The position numbers and the translations under genes were made by a program. A stretch of DNA of 64,000 bases, taken from Spinacia oleracea (Eukaryota > Streptophyta > Magnoliopsida > Caryophyllales > Amaranthaceae). The stretch is taken from NCBI RefSeq assembly GCF_020520425.1, contig NC_079491.1, positions 23,303,449 through 23,367,448 on the forward strand, given 5' to 3'. Below, piece after piece: positions 1 to 11,320 of this stretch. Position 1 is the stretch's first letter, and each line of letters starts with the position of its first letter. Below the pieces are notes generated by a model. It saw only the letters and a program-made list of their open reading frames with translations, searched no databases and had not been told where the DNA came from.

Positions 1-648
1 AAAAGAATGATTGTTTGATTTCTGTTTCTTTATGGTTATGTATTAAAATTTATGAATTATTATTATAAAAGAATTGTTTAATTTCTGTTTGTATTTTATT
101 TGCAAGGATTCGTACGAAAAGTATACTTACGTGTGGGAGCGACTTGAAGAAGGAAGAACGGTGATGTGGTTCTTTTGAGAACGGGTTCCTTCTGGTTTTC
201 TACTGAGAATCAGCGCGGCAGTAGATTTGCGATGGAGATGTTTTTTGATTTCTGAAAATTTTCTTCCTCTTCTGGTTTACAATGGAGATTTTTTGAATGT
301 TTTTGGTTTCTGCAGTTTGAAATTTTTTGTTCGTTTAGCTGTATTGTTCATAATTTGATAGTTTCATTTGGCAACTGTAATAATTGTAATATTTTCTTTT
401 CCTTATTTTCATTTATTTCCTGATTTAATCCATCAATCAACACCAACTTTGGTAATTGAGATAAATAGGATTGTATTATGTGGTAATGGGCCCATAATCT
501 TGATTCTGGGCGTTACATTCTTTCAGGCAAATTAGATCTTTAGTTAAATTAAACTGTAGAACTACTGAGGGGGTATTTTTGTCTTTTAACTGGGGGACAC
601 GAAAAGCAAAGTTACAAAAAAGACCTCAGCTGTTCCTTTATAGAATAG
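1..648. other. Unassigned AT-rich DNA left of a truncated gypsy gag
   Basis: I see no coding region here. The first 90 bases hold an imperfect direct repeat of an AT-rich segment. The join to the retrotransposon gag lies at about 648-652, where gag-like codons stop and unrelated sequence begins. It could be the end of another element or plain intergenic DNA. Confidence 0.4.
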
Positions 649-649
649 A

Positions 650-2417
650 GATTCTCAACACCCGGGGTTTCAACCCCTACATCCACAATCTTTCTTTCTA
701 CATATGCTTCTTCACCAAACTGATGATCACTCTTTGACTTATTTTGTCGATGAGGGAATGGCAATCGAGGAACAAAAGGGCGAGAATCATCGATAACCTT
801 CTCCTTGACTCTTTCCTTCGTCCTTCTAGCCTCCTCTCTCCCCTTTTCAATATCCATAAAATCAGTAGGTACCGAGGGGGCATCATATGTAGTACCACTC
901 CGAAGAACAATGGCACAAGCACTCTCTCTAGTATGATCTTGAGATGAAGTAGATTGCCCTGGAAGTTTTCCCGGTTGCCTTTTTGACAAAGTACCAGCGA
1001 GTTGAGCAACTTGGTTCTCCAACATTCTATTTTGATTCTTCAACTCCTTTATGCTCTCATCGTGATTCTTTTGAGAGATCTCTGACGTCTTCTGCATATT
1101 CTCTATGAGCTTATACAGATCACCCATGTTAGGCTCTAGAGTAGCATTGATCTGAGGAGGTTGTTGTTGATAGCCTTGGTGTGGAGGTATATTAAACCCC
1201 GGGGGAGCATTATGTGAGGCTCCTTGTGGTAATGGAGGCCTAGCAACATGTGGATGAGGTGGATGGAACTGTGGTTGTGACCATTGTTGCTGGGGTTGAG
1301 AATTTTGAACATTGTTGCTCCGATATGAGGAATTTGGATGATTCCTCCAACCTGGATTGTATGAGTTAGAATATAGGTCATCGGGTTGCCTCTGTTGAAA
1401 AGCTTTCACTTGTTCCATTTGCGTGGTATCCTGCGGACTATAAGAGCACTCATGACCAAAGTGACCTTGGATGCCACAAACTTTGCAGTAAGAAGTTGTC
1501 ACTGGAGCTACACTAGACATAGCATTGATACTCATTGGGGGAGTACCAGACTGAGGGGACTTCAAAGCATCGATCTTTAGGTTCAAGGCTGCCACTTGTG
1601 AGGACAATAGAGCATAAGCATCAACGTCCATCTTGCCCCTTTTAGATGTGGTTCTGGTGGTGCTATAGTGATTGGCAGCAAGATTGGCAAGGAAATCATA
1701 ACCTGCATCCACTTCTTTGTCAAGAAAAACACCCCCAGCAGCAGAATCAACCGTGTTCTTTGTTTCATCTTGCAAACCATGGTAGAAAATCTGAACCAAG
1801 AACCATTTTTCAATGTTGTGATGCGGGCACGACCGCTGCAAAGCCTTGAATCTATCCCAGGCTTCTCGAAGTGACTCTCCAGGTTCTTGCGTGAATGTAG
1901 TCAACTTGTGTCTTATTTCAGCAGTCTTGGTGGGTGGAAAGAATTCTTCTAGAAAGGCCTGTGAAATAGCACTCCACTCTGTCTCCTTGACATCGTTCAA
2001 CCATGTTTGAGCCTTATCACGAAGGCTAAAACCAAACAACATAACTTTCAATTGGTCTTGAGTGACCCCTTGATGCTTGATAGTACCACATAGTTGGTTG
2101 AACCTTTGCAGATGGTTGGTGGGTTCCTCAGATGGATGACCACCATATTGATTTTGTGAGACCATGGAGATTAGAGCTGGCTTGATCTCAAAGTTGATTG
2201 CTTCGATAGTTGGCATCGTAAGCCCGTTCGGGACACTGCTCGAGAAAAGAACCCCATATGATTTCAAGGATTTAGACATCGTGTGACTCGGTGGAGTCTG
2301 TAAGTCTTGAGACCCTGACTGCTTCTTCTTTTGTTGTTTCTTTTTGAGTTGTCGAAGAGTCTTACCAAGATCGGGATCGGGAGGGACCAAGGTACCCGTT
2401 CTAGCAGACCTGGGCAT
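650..2417 (-). pseudogene. Athila-type Ty3/gypsy gag, 3'-truncated
   Basis: This long - strand reading frame resembles gag of Athila-lineage plant retrotransposons, which assembles virus-like particles around element RNA. Visible features are an N-terminal capsid-like region with an FSLRDKAQTWLN motif and an EFFPPTKTAEIR motif, a CPHHNIEKW segment, one CCHC zinc knuckle (CKVCGIQGHFGHEC), a Gln/Pro-rich stretch and a C-terminal coiled-coil-like part. I prefer the methionine at about 2417 as start; the open frame runs on upstream to 2474 without a better one. Homology stops near 650, and the last dozen residues to the stop at 612 look like read-through into foreign DNA. No protease, reverse transcriptase or integrase follows. 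The element is therefore cut off, not merely mutated. The primer-binding site and LTR at 2531-4413 lie directly upstream in the sense of this gene. Confidence 0.85.
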
Positions 2418-2530
2418 AAACAACAGACAAGAAAACGCAGTAAAATTTGCCTCAATTGGAACTAAAAGTTCCAATGAGACAATGGAAACAGTTCAAATAA
2501 TCAAACTAAAACTAATAGAATCTAGCCGTC

Positions 2531-2548
2531 TCCCCGGCAACGGCGCCA
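2531..2548 (-). other. Primer-binding site, tRNA-Asp type
   Basis: On the - strand this reads TGGCGCCGTTGCCGGGGA, an 18-base match to the complement of the 3' end of plant tRNA-Asp, which is typical of Athila/Tat elements. It lies six bases inside the LTR end at 2555, so 2555-4413 is the 5' LTR. Confidence 0.88.
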
Positions 2549-2554
2549 AAAACT

Positions 2555-4413
2555 TGATGAATTAAAAAGTGATACCGCAAGTGCACGGTGTCTGTTGTTA
2601 GCAGATACTTAGCAAATACGGGTCGATCCCACAGGGAGACAAGTTCTATTAGTTTTTGCCTAATTATACGAACTATTTCAATAACGAAAGTTGATTTTGG
2701 ATATTATTAACTAATGAAGCTAAAGCAATAATGTAAATGTGAAATTATCAATGAATTAAAAGGTCTAGGGCGTCTGTTCGGTTCACCATGCTTATACCAA
2801 TCCAAGAACACAAATCAATCCATAAATGAATAAACTAAGCCGAGTAATTAAATTACATGTTAATCCTACGGTCGGGTCTTAACACTTTCAATTCAACATA
2901 TGCAGTACGGTCGCTAACATAATCAGAATTGCCAATTGCACTAAGCCTCTAAAAATACGATCTTTCGATTCTAATTCCTATTAGCTAGATAATCAATTCA
3001 TGAAATTGGCCGATAACATGAATCAACAATTAAAACAAATCAATCGGAATACTCAAGCAATAGTCTATAAATTAACAAACTTTATGCATAATAATCATGG
3101 TATAAACATGGCTTCCCTTACTTAGCCCTAGAATACGACTACTCGCTCATAATTGAATTAACAAACATGATAGAAATAATAAACATGAATTTCATAATCA
3201 AAGGAAAAATTAAACTATGGAACGAAAACAATAATAATAAACTAAAGCAAAAGAAATTATGAAAAATACCTTAGACTGATCGATCGAAAGGAGTGTACTA
3301 GGGCTAAATAATATGAAGAGAGAAAAATAAAACTAAGCGTTTAAAAGAATTCTAAGGAAATAATAACATGAGGGAAATAAATTAATTCCCTTGAGTATTT
3401 ATATGCTCCTATTTTCTAAAATAAAGCAAATAAATAAATAAGAAAATAAAAATAAAAGTCGTCGATGATTGGTCGATGGAGCGATGACGTGGCAGCCAAA
3501 CCCGAGCACGAGCCGCGCACACGGCAAGAGAGATGGCGAGGCATGGGCAGCGAGGGATCTCGCGCACCATCCCTCGCTGGCATGATGATGAGAGACTAGC
3601 AAGAAAGTAGAGCAGCGAGGGAGCTAGCGAGCCATCCCTCGCTGGCTTAGTGAAGTGCAGCAAGACAAGCAACGGAGCAACGAGGCAGCGAGGGATCTCG
3701 CGCACCATCCCTCGCTGGCCTAGTGAGGTGCATAGCAAGCAACCATGAAGCGATGAGGCACGACGAGAGGTGTAGCGAGCCAACGAGGGATCTTGCGAGC
3801 CAACGAGGGATCTTGTGAGCGACGAAGCATGGTGGGCGGCAACTCCAGCGCCTACGCTGGATTGCCAGCGAGCGAGGCAGAAGCTTTGCGTGCAAGGGAT
3901 GGCGAGAGATCTCTCGCTGGCTGTCGAGCCATCCCTCGCTGGATGTTTGAGCGTTTTGTTTATGTCATAACTCTCGTTCTACAATGCCCGTATGGACGTG
4001 TGACCTATCGTTGGAAAGCTCTTTAAGCCTACTTTCTAGCCTAATCAAAATAGTCTGATTCCGATATGTAGAACGTGAGATATGATCAAAAGAGTGAACG
4101 CTTGTCCATTTTGATGCTTAGAAAAAATAACGTTTAGCTTCGTTGTTGACTCAAAAGCTATTCCGAGAGACATGTAATGATCCTTGAGTCAAAATCTCAT
4201 TCGTTCATCATCCAAATCAACTTTGAACACTTAGAAATCATCCAAATGACCGTAAAATCACCTGAAATATTAAAGAAAACACGAACGGAGAGTAATAGAG
4301 TACAATAACGACAACTTATGCAAATGTAACTCTAAATGCAACTAAAATGAGACGAATGCCTAGAAATGCAACCTAAATGCGCCTAAAATACCCTATACAA
4401 ATAAGATTCATCA
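2555..4413 (-). mobile_element. 5' LTR of the truncated Athila-type element
   Basis: The LTR is about 1.86 kb. On the - strand it begins TGATGAATC and ends ATTCATCA, giving short inverted ends, and is followed by the tRNA-Asp primer site. The outer end (4413) abuts MULE transposase sequence, so this element inserted into the MULE. The other LTR is not in the window, so no target duplication can be checked. The 3' third (2560-2650) has the conserved gypsy LTR-end stretch with GGGTCGATCCCACAGG on the + strand. Confidence 0.82.
3540..3960. repeat. GC-rich hairpin cluster inside the Athila LTR
   Basis: Repeated copies of an inverted repeat occur: AGCGAGGGAT, about 10 bases of spacer, then ATCCCTCGCT. 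Clear copies are at 3549-3578 and 3687-3716, with a variant at 3614-3643 and half-copies near 3785-3815. A related perfect palindrome GCGAGAGATCTCTCGC lies at 3902-3917. Short open frames here are products of the repeat, not genes. Confidence 0.75.
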
Positions 4414-5400
4414 CTTCGTCAGCGAAACAAAAGGCTATTGCAAGCATTTTTGGTGATTGGGAGCAATCTTACGAAGAGTTGCCTAGGTACATGCAAGCAT
4501 TGAAAGAGTCTAATCCAGGAACCGTCGTGGAATGGTGTACCTTGGCTTCTAATGAAGATCCTTCTGTTCACATTTTTTTGAGAGTGTTTTGGGCATTCAA
4601 GCCTTCCATCGATGGTTTTAAGCACTGTCGACCCCTAATCACCATAGATGGAACTCATTTGTATGGTAAGTACAAGGGCACGTTACTCATAGCCATGGGT
4701 ACCGATGCGAATTCTCAATTGTTCCCTCTTGCTTTTGCTATTGTTGAAAGTGAAAATGGTGAGAGTTGGAATTGGTTCATGAAATACATTCGGCATTTAG
4801 TTACTCAGAGGGAAGGTTTATGTGTCATTTCTGATAGACATGCAGGGATTTTGCAAACAATGAATGGGGTCAATAGTGGGTGGGAGGAGCCGCGTGCCCA
4901 CCATCCATTTTGTACTCGTCACCTTGCCTCTAATGTCAACACTCAGTTCAAGAATGCTTATGTGAAGAACCTTTTCGGAAAAGCCGCAGATGCTCGTCAA
5001 AGAAAGAAGTTTGATTACTACTTGGGAATAATTGGTGAATTGAATGTTGAAGCTCATAAGTACTTGATGGATATTTCTTCTCATCGGTGGTCGATCCACC
5101 ATGATGGTGGTTTTAGATATGGCGTGAAAACCACAAACATGTCCGAAGCTTTTAATGGGGTGATGAAAGGTGCTCGTTGTTTGCCGATAACCGCCCTTGT
5201 TCGGATGACGTTTTACCGAGTGAACTCCTACTTTGTTACAAGACGAGGTTGGGGTAAAAGGAGAATTGAAGAAGGCCACGATTTCATTGAGAAGGCCACA
5301 ACAACAATTGAAATGAACATGGCAAAATCTGGTGCTCACGAGGTCCAAGCCTTTGATCATGAGATGGGGCTATTTGAGGTTACAACTGGACGAGGAGGCA
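4414..5400 (+). pseudogene. MULE transposase, catalytic part (first segment)
   Basis: This encodes the DDE core of a Mutator-like transposase, which cuts and joins MULE ends. The likely catalytic residues are Asp at 4647-4649 (IDGTHLYGKYKG), Asp at 4833-4835 (SDRHAGI) and Glu at 5145-5147 (NMSEAFN). A CxxH motif (PFCTRHLASN) lies between the second Asp and the Glu. Codons before 4414 belong to the Athila LTR, so the true N-terminus with its DNA-binding domain is missing. The frame is open to 5400, where a gypsy element interrupts it. It resumes at 22041 in phase with the SWIM finger. Base use is less AT-rich than in the surrounding elements. Confidence 0.9.
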
Positions 5401-7340
5401 TGTAACACCCCGACAATTCTTTCTTTTCTAAAATAACCTTTTAATATAAAACGTAGAGAATTATCAAGGCATTATCGCCCGTGTGAAAACGTAACGGCTT
5501 ATTCAGAATTTTGCAGCGGAAAACAAAAAAAACTAACTTTAGGTTTATAAATAATCGATTACAGGTTTAGTCCCAAAAATCAACCAACGAAAATAAGGAA
5601 ATATAAATAGTACGACAAGTTTAAAGTCCAATTAAACAAACCCAAGTCAACTTAGTAAATCAAAACTAAAATACAAGCTCTCTATTCCCGATCCCAATGA
5701 TGCAACATCTTCAAACCTGCAGATGGACAATGCTTATTGATCCTTAGAGACTGCTCACCAAAGATTGGGTCATCACAGGATCAATAAGGCATAGCCATGA
5801 TCAACATGCACAAGCAAAAGCACGTAATCAGCAAAGCTGAGTACTACATACTAAATCAATAATAATCCTAACATGATTCTATTAAACGAACGATCCTAAC
5901 ATGATACTAATGAACACAAATAAAGGCAGACAAAACATGATAGTTTGACGACCATACTTGACCAGACTAGACTAGACTAGACTTTTAGCAATAATATTAT
6001 TTTAGTTGAAATAGACAATGGACCGAGTTGTCCATCCAGAAGTCTTCACTAAGGAAGACGAGGTACGGGCACGACTCCGTAACCTCAGTGACCTGCGATA
6101 TCGAGGAACGTTTTAATAAAAATAGAACACGGTGATCAATCCGGTCCCAGAAAAGGCCATGGGCTACCACCATGAACCCCAACTCCTGTTTGTCCGTCAC
6201 TTTAGACGTGCACAGTCTAAAGCTATTGCTACCCAGTTTCACTTTACATGATTTACAAATTGAGATTCCGTTATGACTCAACCATCACATAAGACATACA
6301 ATTCACATTTGTTCACAACTGTTTTTATCTTGGAATTAAGTAAGTGATCATAAAAGCATCAATCAAGACTCATTCCAATTGATCCAACCTTTCCTTTAAC
6401 CATGAGCAACCCTGTATATGGGCATAAAGTTTCAACTTACTAAACAAGGTCCTCCGCCCTCATAAAGTAGTGAAAAGATAGAAAGGGAACAATAATCAAT
6501 CGATCCAAACCAACATATAGAATAATCTAGTGTTCCCAACCAACATGTTTGTATCAATCATCCATACTAACATGTTACAATTCTCATAATGCAATATAAG
6601 TTCAATATGTCCGTCCAACAGTATTAAACATGCAATTTCAACATAACCAAGTTCGTCAATAATATCAACATCACCAAGTTCAACCATAATATCAACATAA
6701 CCAAGTTCATCAACAATTTCGACATGGTTTCAACAAATAGCACGCATTCCAAGCACACAGGTATGTACGTACCTTGTGTAAACAACTAATAGGCCACTTT
6801 AACACTTTCAAAAGTCGCCTAAAGAGAATTCTCCGCCTAAAACAACCAACAAATATTCTCAATCAACTTCTAATCACTCACAACAATAACAAAGCATTCT
6901 AAATACATCCTAAACATATTTAGGACATTCCCTAACATTAAAACTTGAACATTTGATTTCCTAGCATCATAATTATTGAATCAATGATTGAAATTCGTTG
7001 AAAACTCTTCGCAAACGTCATACTTTAAATTTTCAGCGAAATCAAATCGTTTAAAGCTTTCCCAAAACCAAATTATCATGCTTAGAACATAAAAATAATA
7101 ATTTTAATTATTCATAACCATTCTATCATGATTTTAAAACTATTAAAATCTTAAAAATTCATGTGTTAATAATTAAAGTTCTCGTTTCAATCAAATTATG
7201 TAAATCTGAAATTTAATATTTCAATTATGTAAAATATATAAATCTGAAATTGATAATTGACTAATAAAAACTATACATTTAATTCAATGAAACATAAATT
7301 ACATAATTTAAACATTTAATTCACATTGGGTTTTTAGGGG

Positions 7341-7780
7341 ATTAACCAAAAAGGGAACAGAGGAGGTTGGCCGGCGGAGCATAGGTGCGGTAGCGACGGA
7401 GCATAAGTGAGGCAGCGGCGGAACGACGGTGCGACTGGGGTGCGCGGTGGTTGCTGCCGAAAACAGGGGGAATACGAGTGAGGAGGAGCACGAAAATGAA
7501 ACAGAAAAGAAGAACGAAAGAGGAAAGAAATGAGGGGAGACTACCGTGCAGCAAGGCGGCGCGACAAGGGCGGCGCACCAGCAGCGACTCGGTGGTGGTG
7601 GTTGCGTGCTCTAGGTGGCTGTCGAGCAACATAGACATCAAAACAGAGCCATTGATTAATGAGAGAAATCGAAAGAGAGGGAAAGGAAGAAGAATAAGAG
7701 GGAAGAGAAGGAGAGGAGTTTACCGACGAGGGATGACGGTGGTCCGGTGGCTGGGTCGACGGCGGTGGCTGGTACAACAG
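7341..7780. other. GC-rich block inside an AT-rich LTR
   Basis: About 440 bases rich in GGCGGC and GGTGG sit in otherwise very AT-rich LTR sequence. Equivalent blocks occur at 15350-15790, 19835-20270, 21195-21635 and, inverted, 24545-24965. In the element sense the block lies 400-840 bases from the LTR start, where transcription start and leader sequences are expected. I infer a promoter-proximal or leader role. It could also be captured host sequence. Confidence 0.5.
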
Positions 7781-7792
7781 CCAGTAGGGTTA

Positions 7793-7981
7793 CACGTGAA
7801 GGAGGAAGCAAGGTTTGAGGGTTTTGGTGTATTTGGTTTCACGTGAAATTGAAGCAAGGAGGAGTTGAGTTTCACGTGAAACAAAACAAGGGTGGGGAAT
7901 TTTGGGCTTACCAAGTTGGTCTAGAATTAGGAATGAATTTTAGTGTTTGAATCCAAAAGGATTATTTTCTAAATTCACGTG
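7793..7981. promoter_or_regulatory. Cluster of four CACGTG G-boxes in the LTR U3
   Basis: CACGTG occurs at 7793-7798, 7840-7845, 7873-7878 and 7976-7981, two of them inside the longer TTTCACGTGAAA. G-boxes bind plant bHLH and bZIP factors (light and stress response). Their place 200-390 bases into the LTR, in element sense, fits U3 enhancer sites. Other copies keep fewer, for example two near 24460-24515. Confidence 0.55.
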
Positions 7982-8179
7982 TTTTCGTAATTCAAATTCT
8001 TTTCAACATAAAATTCTAAAATTATTTTAGTTTCATAAATCGTTGAAATATTTAAAACGTATAAAAATAAATATTCGTAACTTAAATATTTATTTCTAAA
8101 ATTCGTAAATTCTATTTAAATATAATTAACTATACGTTAAAATATATTAATAAAATGTATAAAATTACGGGGGATTACA

Positions 8180-8195
8180 ATCTACCCCTCTTAAA
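8180..8195 (-). other. Polypurine tract next to the 3' LTR
   Basis: On the - strand AAGAGGGGTAGAT directly precedes the LTR start TGTAATCCCCC. It is the expected plus-strand primer. The same sequence adjoins the nested element's left LTR at 16211. Confidence 0.7.
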
Positions 8196-8649
8196 AGAAT
8201 TTTCGTCCCGAAACTTGACACGAAAATTCACCAATTTCTCAAAAGTTTTCAACTTATTCTTACTGGAGAAGTACTTGTGCCACTAATGTGCACTCTTTTG
8301 CCAACTTAAAGTTACTTGTAATATTCACGAACACATTTTCTTGTGCGGAGAATCTATGTACTTTGCATCAGCATGAATAAGTTGCTAAAAATAAGCATAA
8401 AAATGCATAAAAACACCATAAAAATAGGTAAAAGCGCGAATTTCTATCGCATTCTACCCCCCTTAAAGAAAACGAGTTACGCCCTCGTAACTCATCCCAG
8501 AGAATGACTTTGGATATTTCTACTTCAACGAATCATGCCCCCAATGCTATATTTCCACTAAAATCGTAACAAGTGGGATTTCAACACGTCTTTCCACACA
8601 ATGCCTCAACAGGTTCCATCTTAAAGCTCGCAGAGTAACTATTGTTGCA

Positions 8650-9890
8650 AGAAATTCAATCACTCTAGTTGGTCTTCCCAATTACCCTTAAAGTCAATAA
8701 CACAAAATCTCAACATATATTTTGTAATAATTTCAGTCTGTCTATCGGTTGCAGGATGGAAATAAATACTCATTTCAATGTCGTTCCCAAGATTCACTAG
8801 ACCTTTTTGCCAAAATTTCAGACTTTTATGGTCGGTAAGGATCTCAGATGTTGCCCCATAAAGATAATGTCTCCAAATCATTCAAAACAAACGCACTAGC
8901 AGCTAGCTTTAGGTCATGGGTAGGGTAATTGGTTTCATAAAGTTTCAATTGACGCGACAACAGGTGCGGAGGTCAAACGCTCTTTTAAAATCTAGAAAGC
9001 TTTCTCACATTTCTCACTCCACTCGAATTTCGATTCCTCTTTCAACAAGTTGGTCAATGGTTTTGCTCTCTTCGAAAAGTCTTTCACAACCTCCTATAAT
9101 GGTCATCTAGGCCTAGGAAACTTTAGGTATCGGACACGTTCTTGGAATAGGTCACTCACTCACATCTTGAATCTTAGTAGGATCTACAGAGACTCCTTCT
9201 GGTCAACTTTTCCTTTTTACCAAACCTCATTATGCCTTTCATGGGTGTATAACTTTTGGCACAACTCCTAGCTCTTCACCAATTCATATATTTCTTTTCA
9301 TCTTTTCAAGACAACAATGATTTCTAACGATCCTGGACCACTCAAATCGTCTCTTAGGTTTATTCCCTTACGTAACATAGTTCTCAATCAATTTAGTCCT
9401 TCACTTTTCTGTCGGTGTCACTTATACACAGATGACTTCAAGATTCGTATACTTCATTCACATAAAAAAAAAATTCTTTCTAAGCGTCTCCAAATAATCC
9501 TCAAGTGTTTGTCATGCCCTTTCTCGTTCGTTGAATAAATCAGGATATCATCAATAACATAATAACAAACTTAATTCAGAATTCGTAGAAAATCTCATTC
9601 ATCAAATCCATAATTAGTGCAGGTGCATTGGTTAACCCAAAAGACGTTACTCTAAACCCATAATGACAATAACGAGTCCTAATGAGGTCTTAGGTATATC
9701 TTTATCAGCTATCCTCAATTGGTGATACTTCAAAAACAAGTCAGTCTTCGAGAACACACTCGCCCAATTCAATTGATCCAATATGTCATCTATCCTAGGC
9801 AAAGGATACTTGTTCTTGATGATGTTTAGATCTCTAAAATCGATGCATAATTCCATACTCTTATCTTTCTCCTTAACAAACAACACAGGA
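8650..9890 (-). pseudogene. Gypsy pol remnants: reverse transcriptase, RNase H, integrase
   Basis: In coding order on the - strand: reverse transcriptase with LCIDFRDLN and [11 protein letters not shown] motifs (9886-9700); a frameshift near 9695; a VIDDILIYS active-site box in another frame near 9540-9560; an RNase H segment with TDHKSLKFWQKG (about 8820-8850); and an integrase segment with FHPATDRQTE and VIDFKGNW (about 8670-8765). No frame stays open beyond about 80 codons, and much of the RNase H and integrase is missing. The product cannot be functional. It is decayed far more than the near-identical LTRs would suggest. Confidence 0.85.
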
Positions 9891-10147
9891 GCTCCCCACG
9901 GTGATGCACTAGGCCCAATATATTCCTCATCGAACCATTCTTGAAACTATGTCTTCAATTCACTCATTTCAGGAGTTGTCATTCTATATGGTGCTCTAGA
10001 TATATGCGTCATTCTAGGAACTAAGTCTATAGGGGACTCAACGGCTCTTAGCAAGTGGCATACCTGCAATCTCACTAGGAAACACATCCATGAATTCATT
10101 CACAATTGGAACATCCTCGATCTTCATTCCGACTTCTTAACTCACAT

Positions 10148-10339
10148 CTAGCTCACACAACCGAAAAATGGTTCACAAGGCAAGTTCTTAAACAATTTGG
10201 TACACCTTATGGTTACAACGGTAGGAATACTTACGGGTAGATCAATCACCTCAAAATCTACTAACTTCAGACTCTTAATAAGAGATGACGAAACAAAAGA
10301 ATAAGCTTTCCCTGAATCAAATAACTTTCTAACTAGCAC
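10148..10339 (-). pseudogene. Gypsy aspartic protease remnant
   Basis: A short - strand frame has LFDSGKAYSFVSSS, matching the retroviral-type protease active site (usually DSGA-T/S-H-S-F). Asp-Ser-Gly is kept, but the next residue is Lys. It lies between gag (upstream) and reverse transcriptase (downstream), as in Ty3/gypsy polyproteins. Stops separate it from both. Confidence 0.7.
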
Positions 10340-10500
10340 GGAGTTAATAGAAAAGTAACAGAAGCTAAGTCAACAGGTCGTTCAGCTTCATTTCGACTTA
10401 TCACAAACAGTTTGCCCGGAGCCTTATTATAGTTGTTATTCTAATTAGCAGACTTATGGAGGTTTCCTTGGCTGTCTTGCGACCCTATAGGCTTCGAACT

Positions 10501-11320
10501 CTAATTTCTTGACTGGTTAAATCCCGACTTCACCTGTTTACCACTCTCATCACCATTTTGTTCCTTTTTCTGCTTAGTAAAGCACTCATACTTCCTATGC
10601 CCCTTTTTCTGACAATAGTTACAGTTTATTAATTCTCCCTTACAATTCTTACCAGGATGGTTAATATTGCACATCTTACAGTGATACACTCTCTCAGATT
10701 GGTTCCTATTGTTGTGACCCTGTTTGTTCCTTCCTTGAAAGTTTCCATTCCCATTACCATTTTCATTCATATTTCTCTTGATTCCCTTGGTTTTCTCCAA
10801 CATTAAACTCTTTTCTTTTCTCCCCAACAACAATATTTTTCTTGTCCCTTCTAGACTGCAAACCATAAATATGAGCAGCTTCCCCATACACAATATCCAA
10901 ACATGTAAAGGTTTCCCCACCTAATCCTAAGGTGGTCATGCTATAAATCTGCTATAGTATTCATCGATGGTCATGCTCCCCATACTAAGGTTTATGAATT
11001 CCTAAACTTTTTGCTTTCTCATAAAAAGTAGGGTAAAACTTTCCCTTAAGGCAGTAACAATTGAATCCTAATTGAATCTCTCAGCAGCGCTAAGCCTAAC
11101 TTTATTCTCTCTCCACCATAAATCAGCTTCATCTTTCAAATACATGACAACTTGACCCACTCTCATATTCTCAGGACAGTTCACAGCCCCAAACAATTTC
11201 TCAAACTCTCTAACCTAGTTCTCTAAAAAGTAAGATCAGTTTGCCCTTAAAGTATGGTGACTTAGCTTTGGCTAGTCTCTCAAACATGCCCCCGGCAGGA
11301 TCGGGATGGTCAGTTCTCTC
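10501..11320 (-). pseudogene. Gypsy gag remnant with two zinc knuckles
   Basis: The C-terminal part (10501-10920) has two Cys/His clusters: CKMCNINHPGKNC, then CNYCQKKGHRKYEC, a canonical CX2CX4HX4C nucleocapsid knuckle. Upstream on the - strand, near 11085-11160, is a capsid segment with MRVGQVVMYLKDEADLWW typical of gypsy gag. Frameshifts and stops break the two parts (the 10501-10920 frame opens inside gag), so no full gag can be made. Confidence 0.8.

Larger units (their letters stand above)
5401..8179 (-). mobile_element. 3' LTR of the outer gypsy element (complete, 2.78 kb)
   Basis: Intact LTR with TG...CA ends. Bases 5401-6358 match 13389-14346 without indels, and 6839-8179 match 20695-22035 at a constant offset. 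By eye I noticed only about two substitutions in 2.3 kb. Bases 6359-6838 have no partner in the right LTR because of a later deletion. The short open frames at 5997-6281, 7342-7641, 7451-7846 and similar places recur in each LTR copy and are not genes. Confidence 0.9.

Noticed and set aside
7342-7846. Open frames repeated at 21198-21702
   Set aside because: These are the same LTR block in the two copies of the outer LTR, with no motif support.
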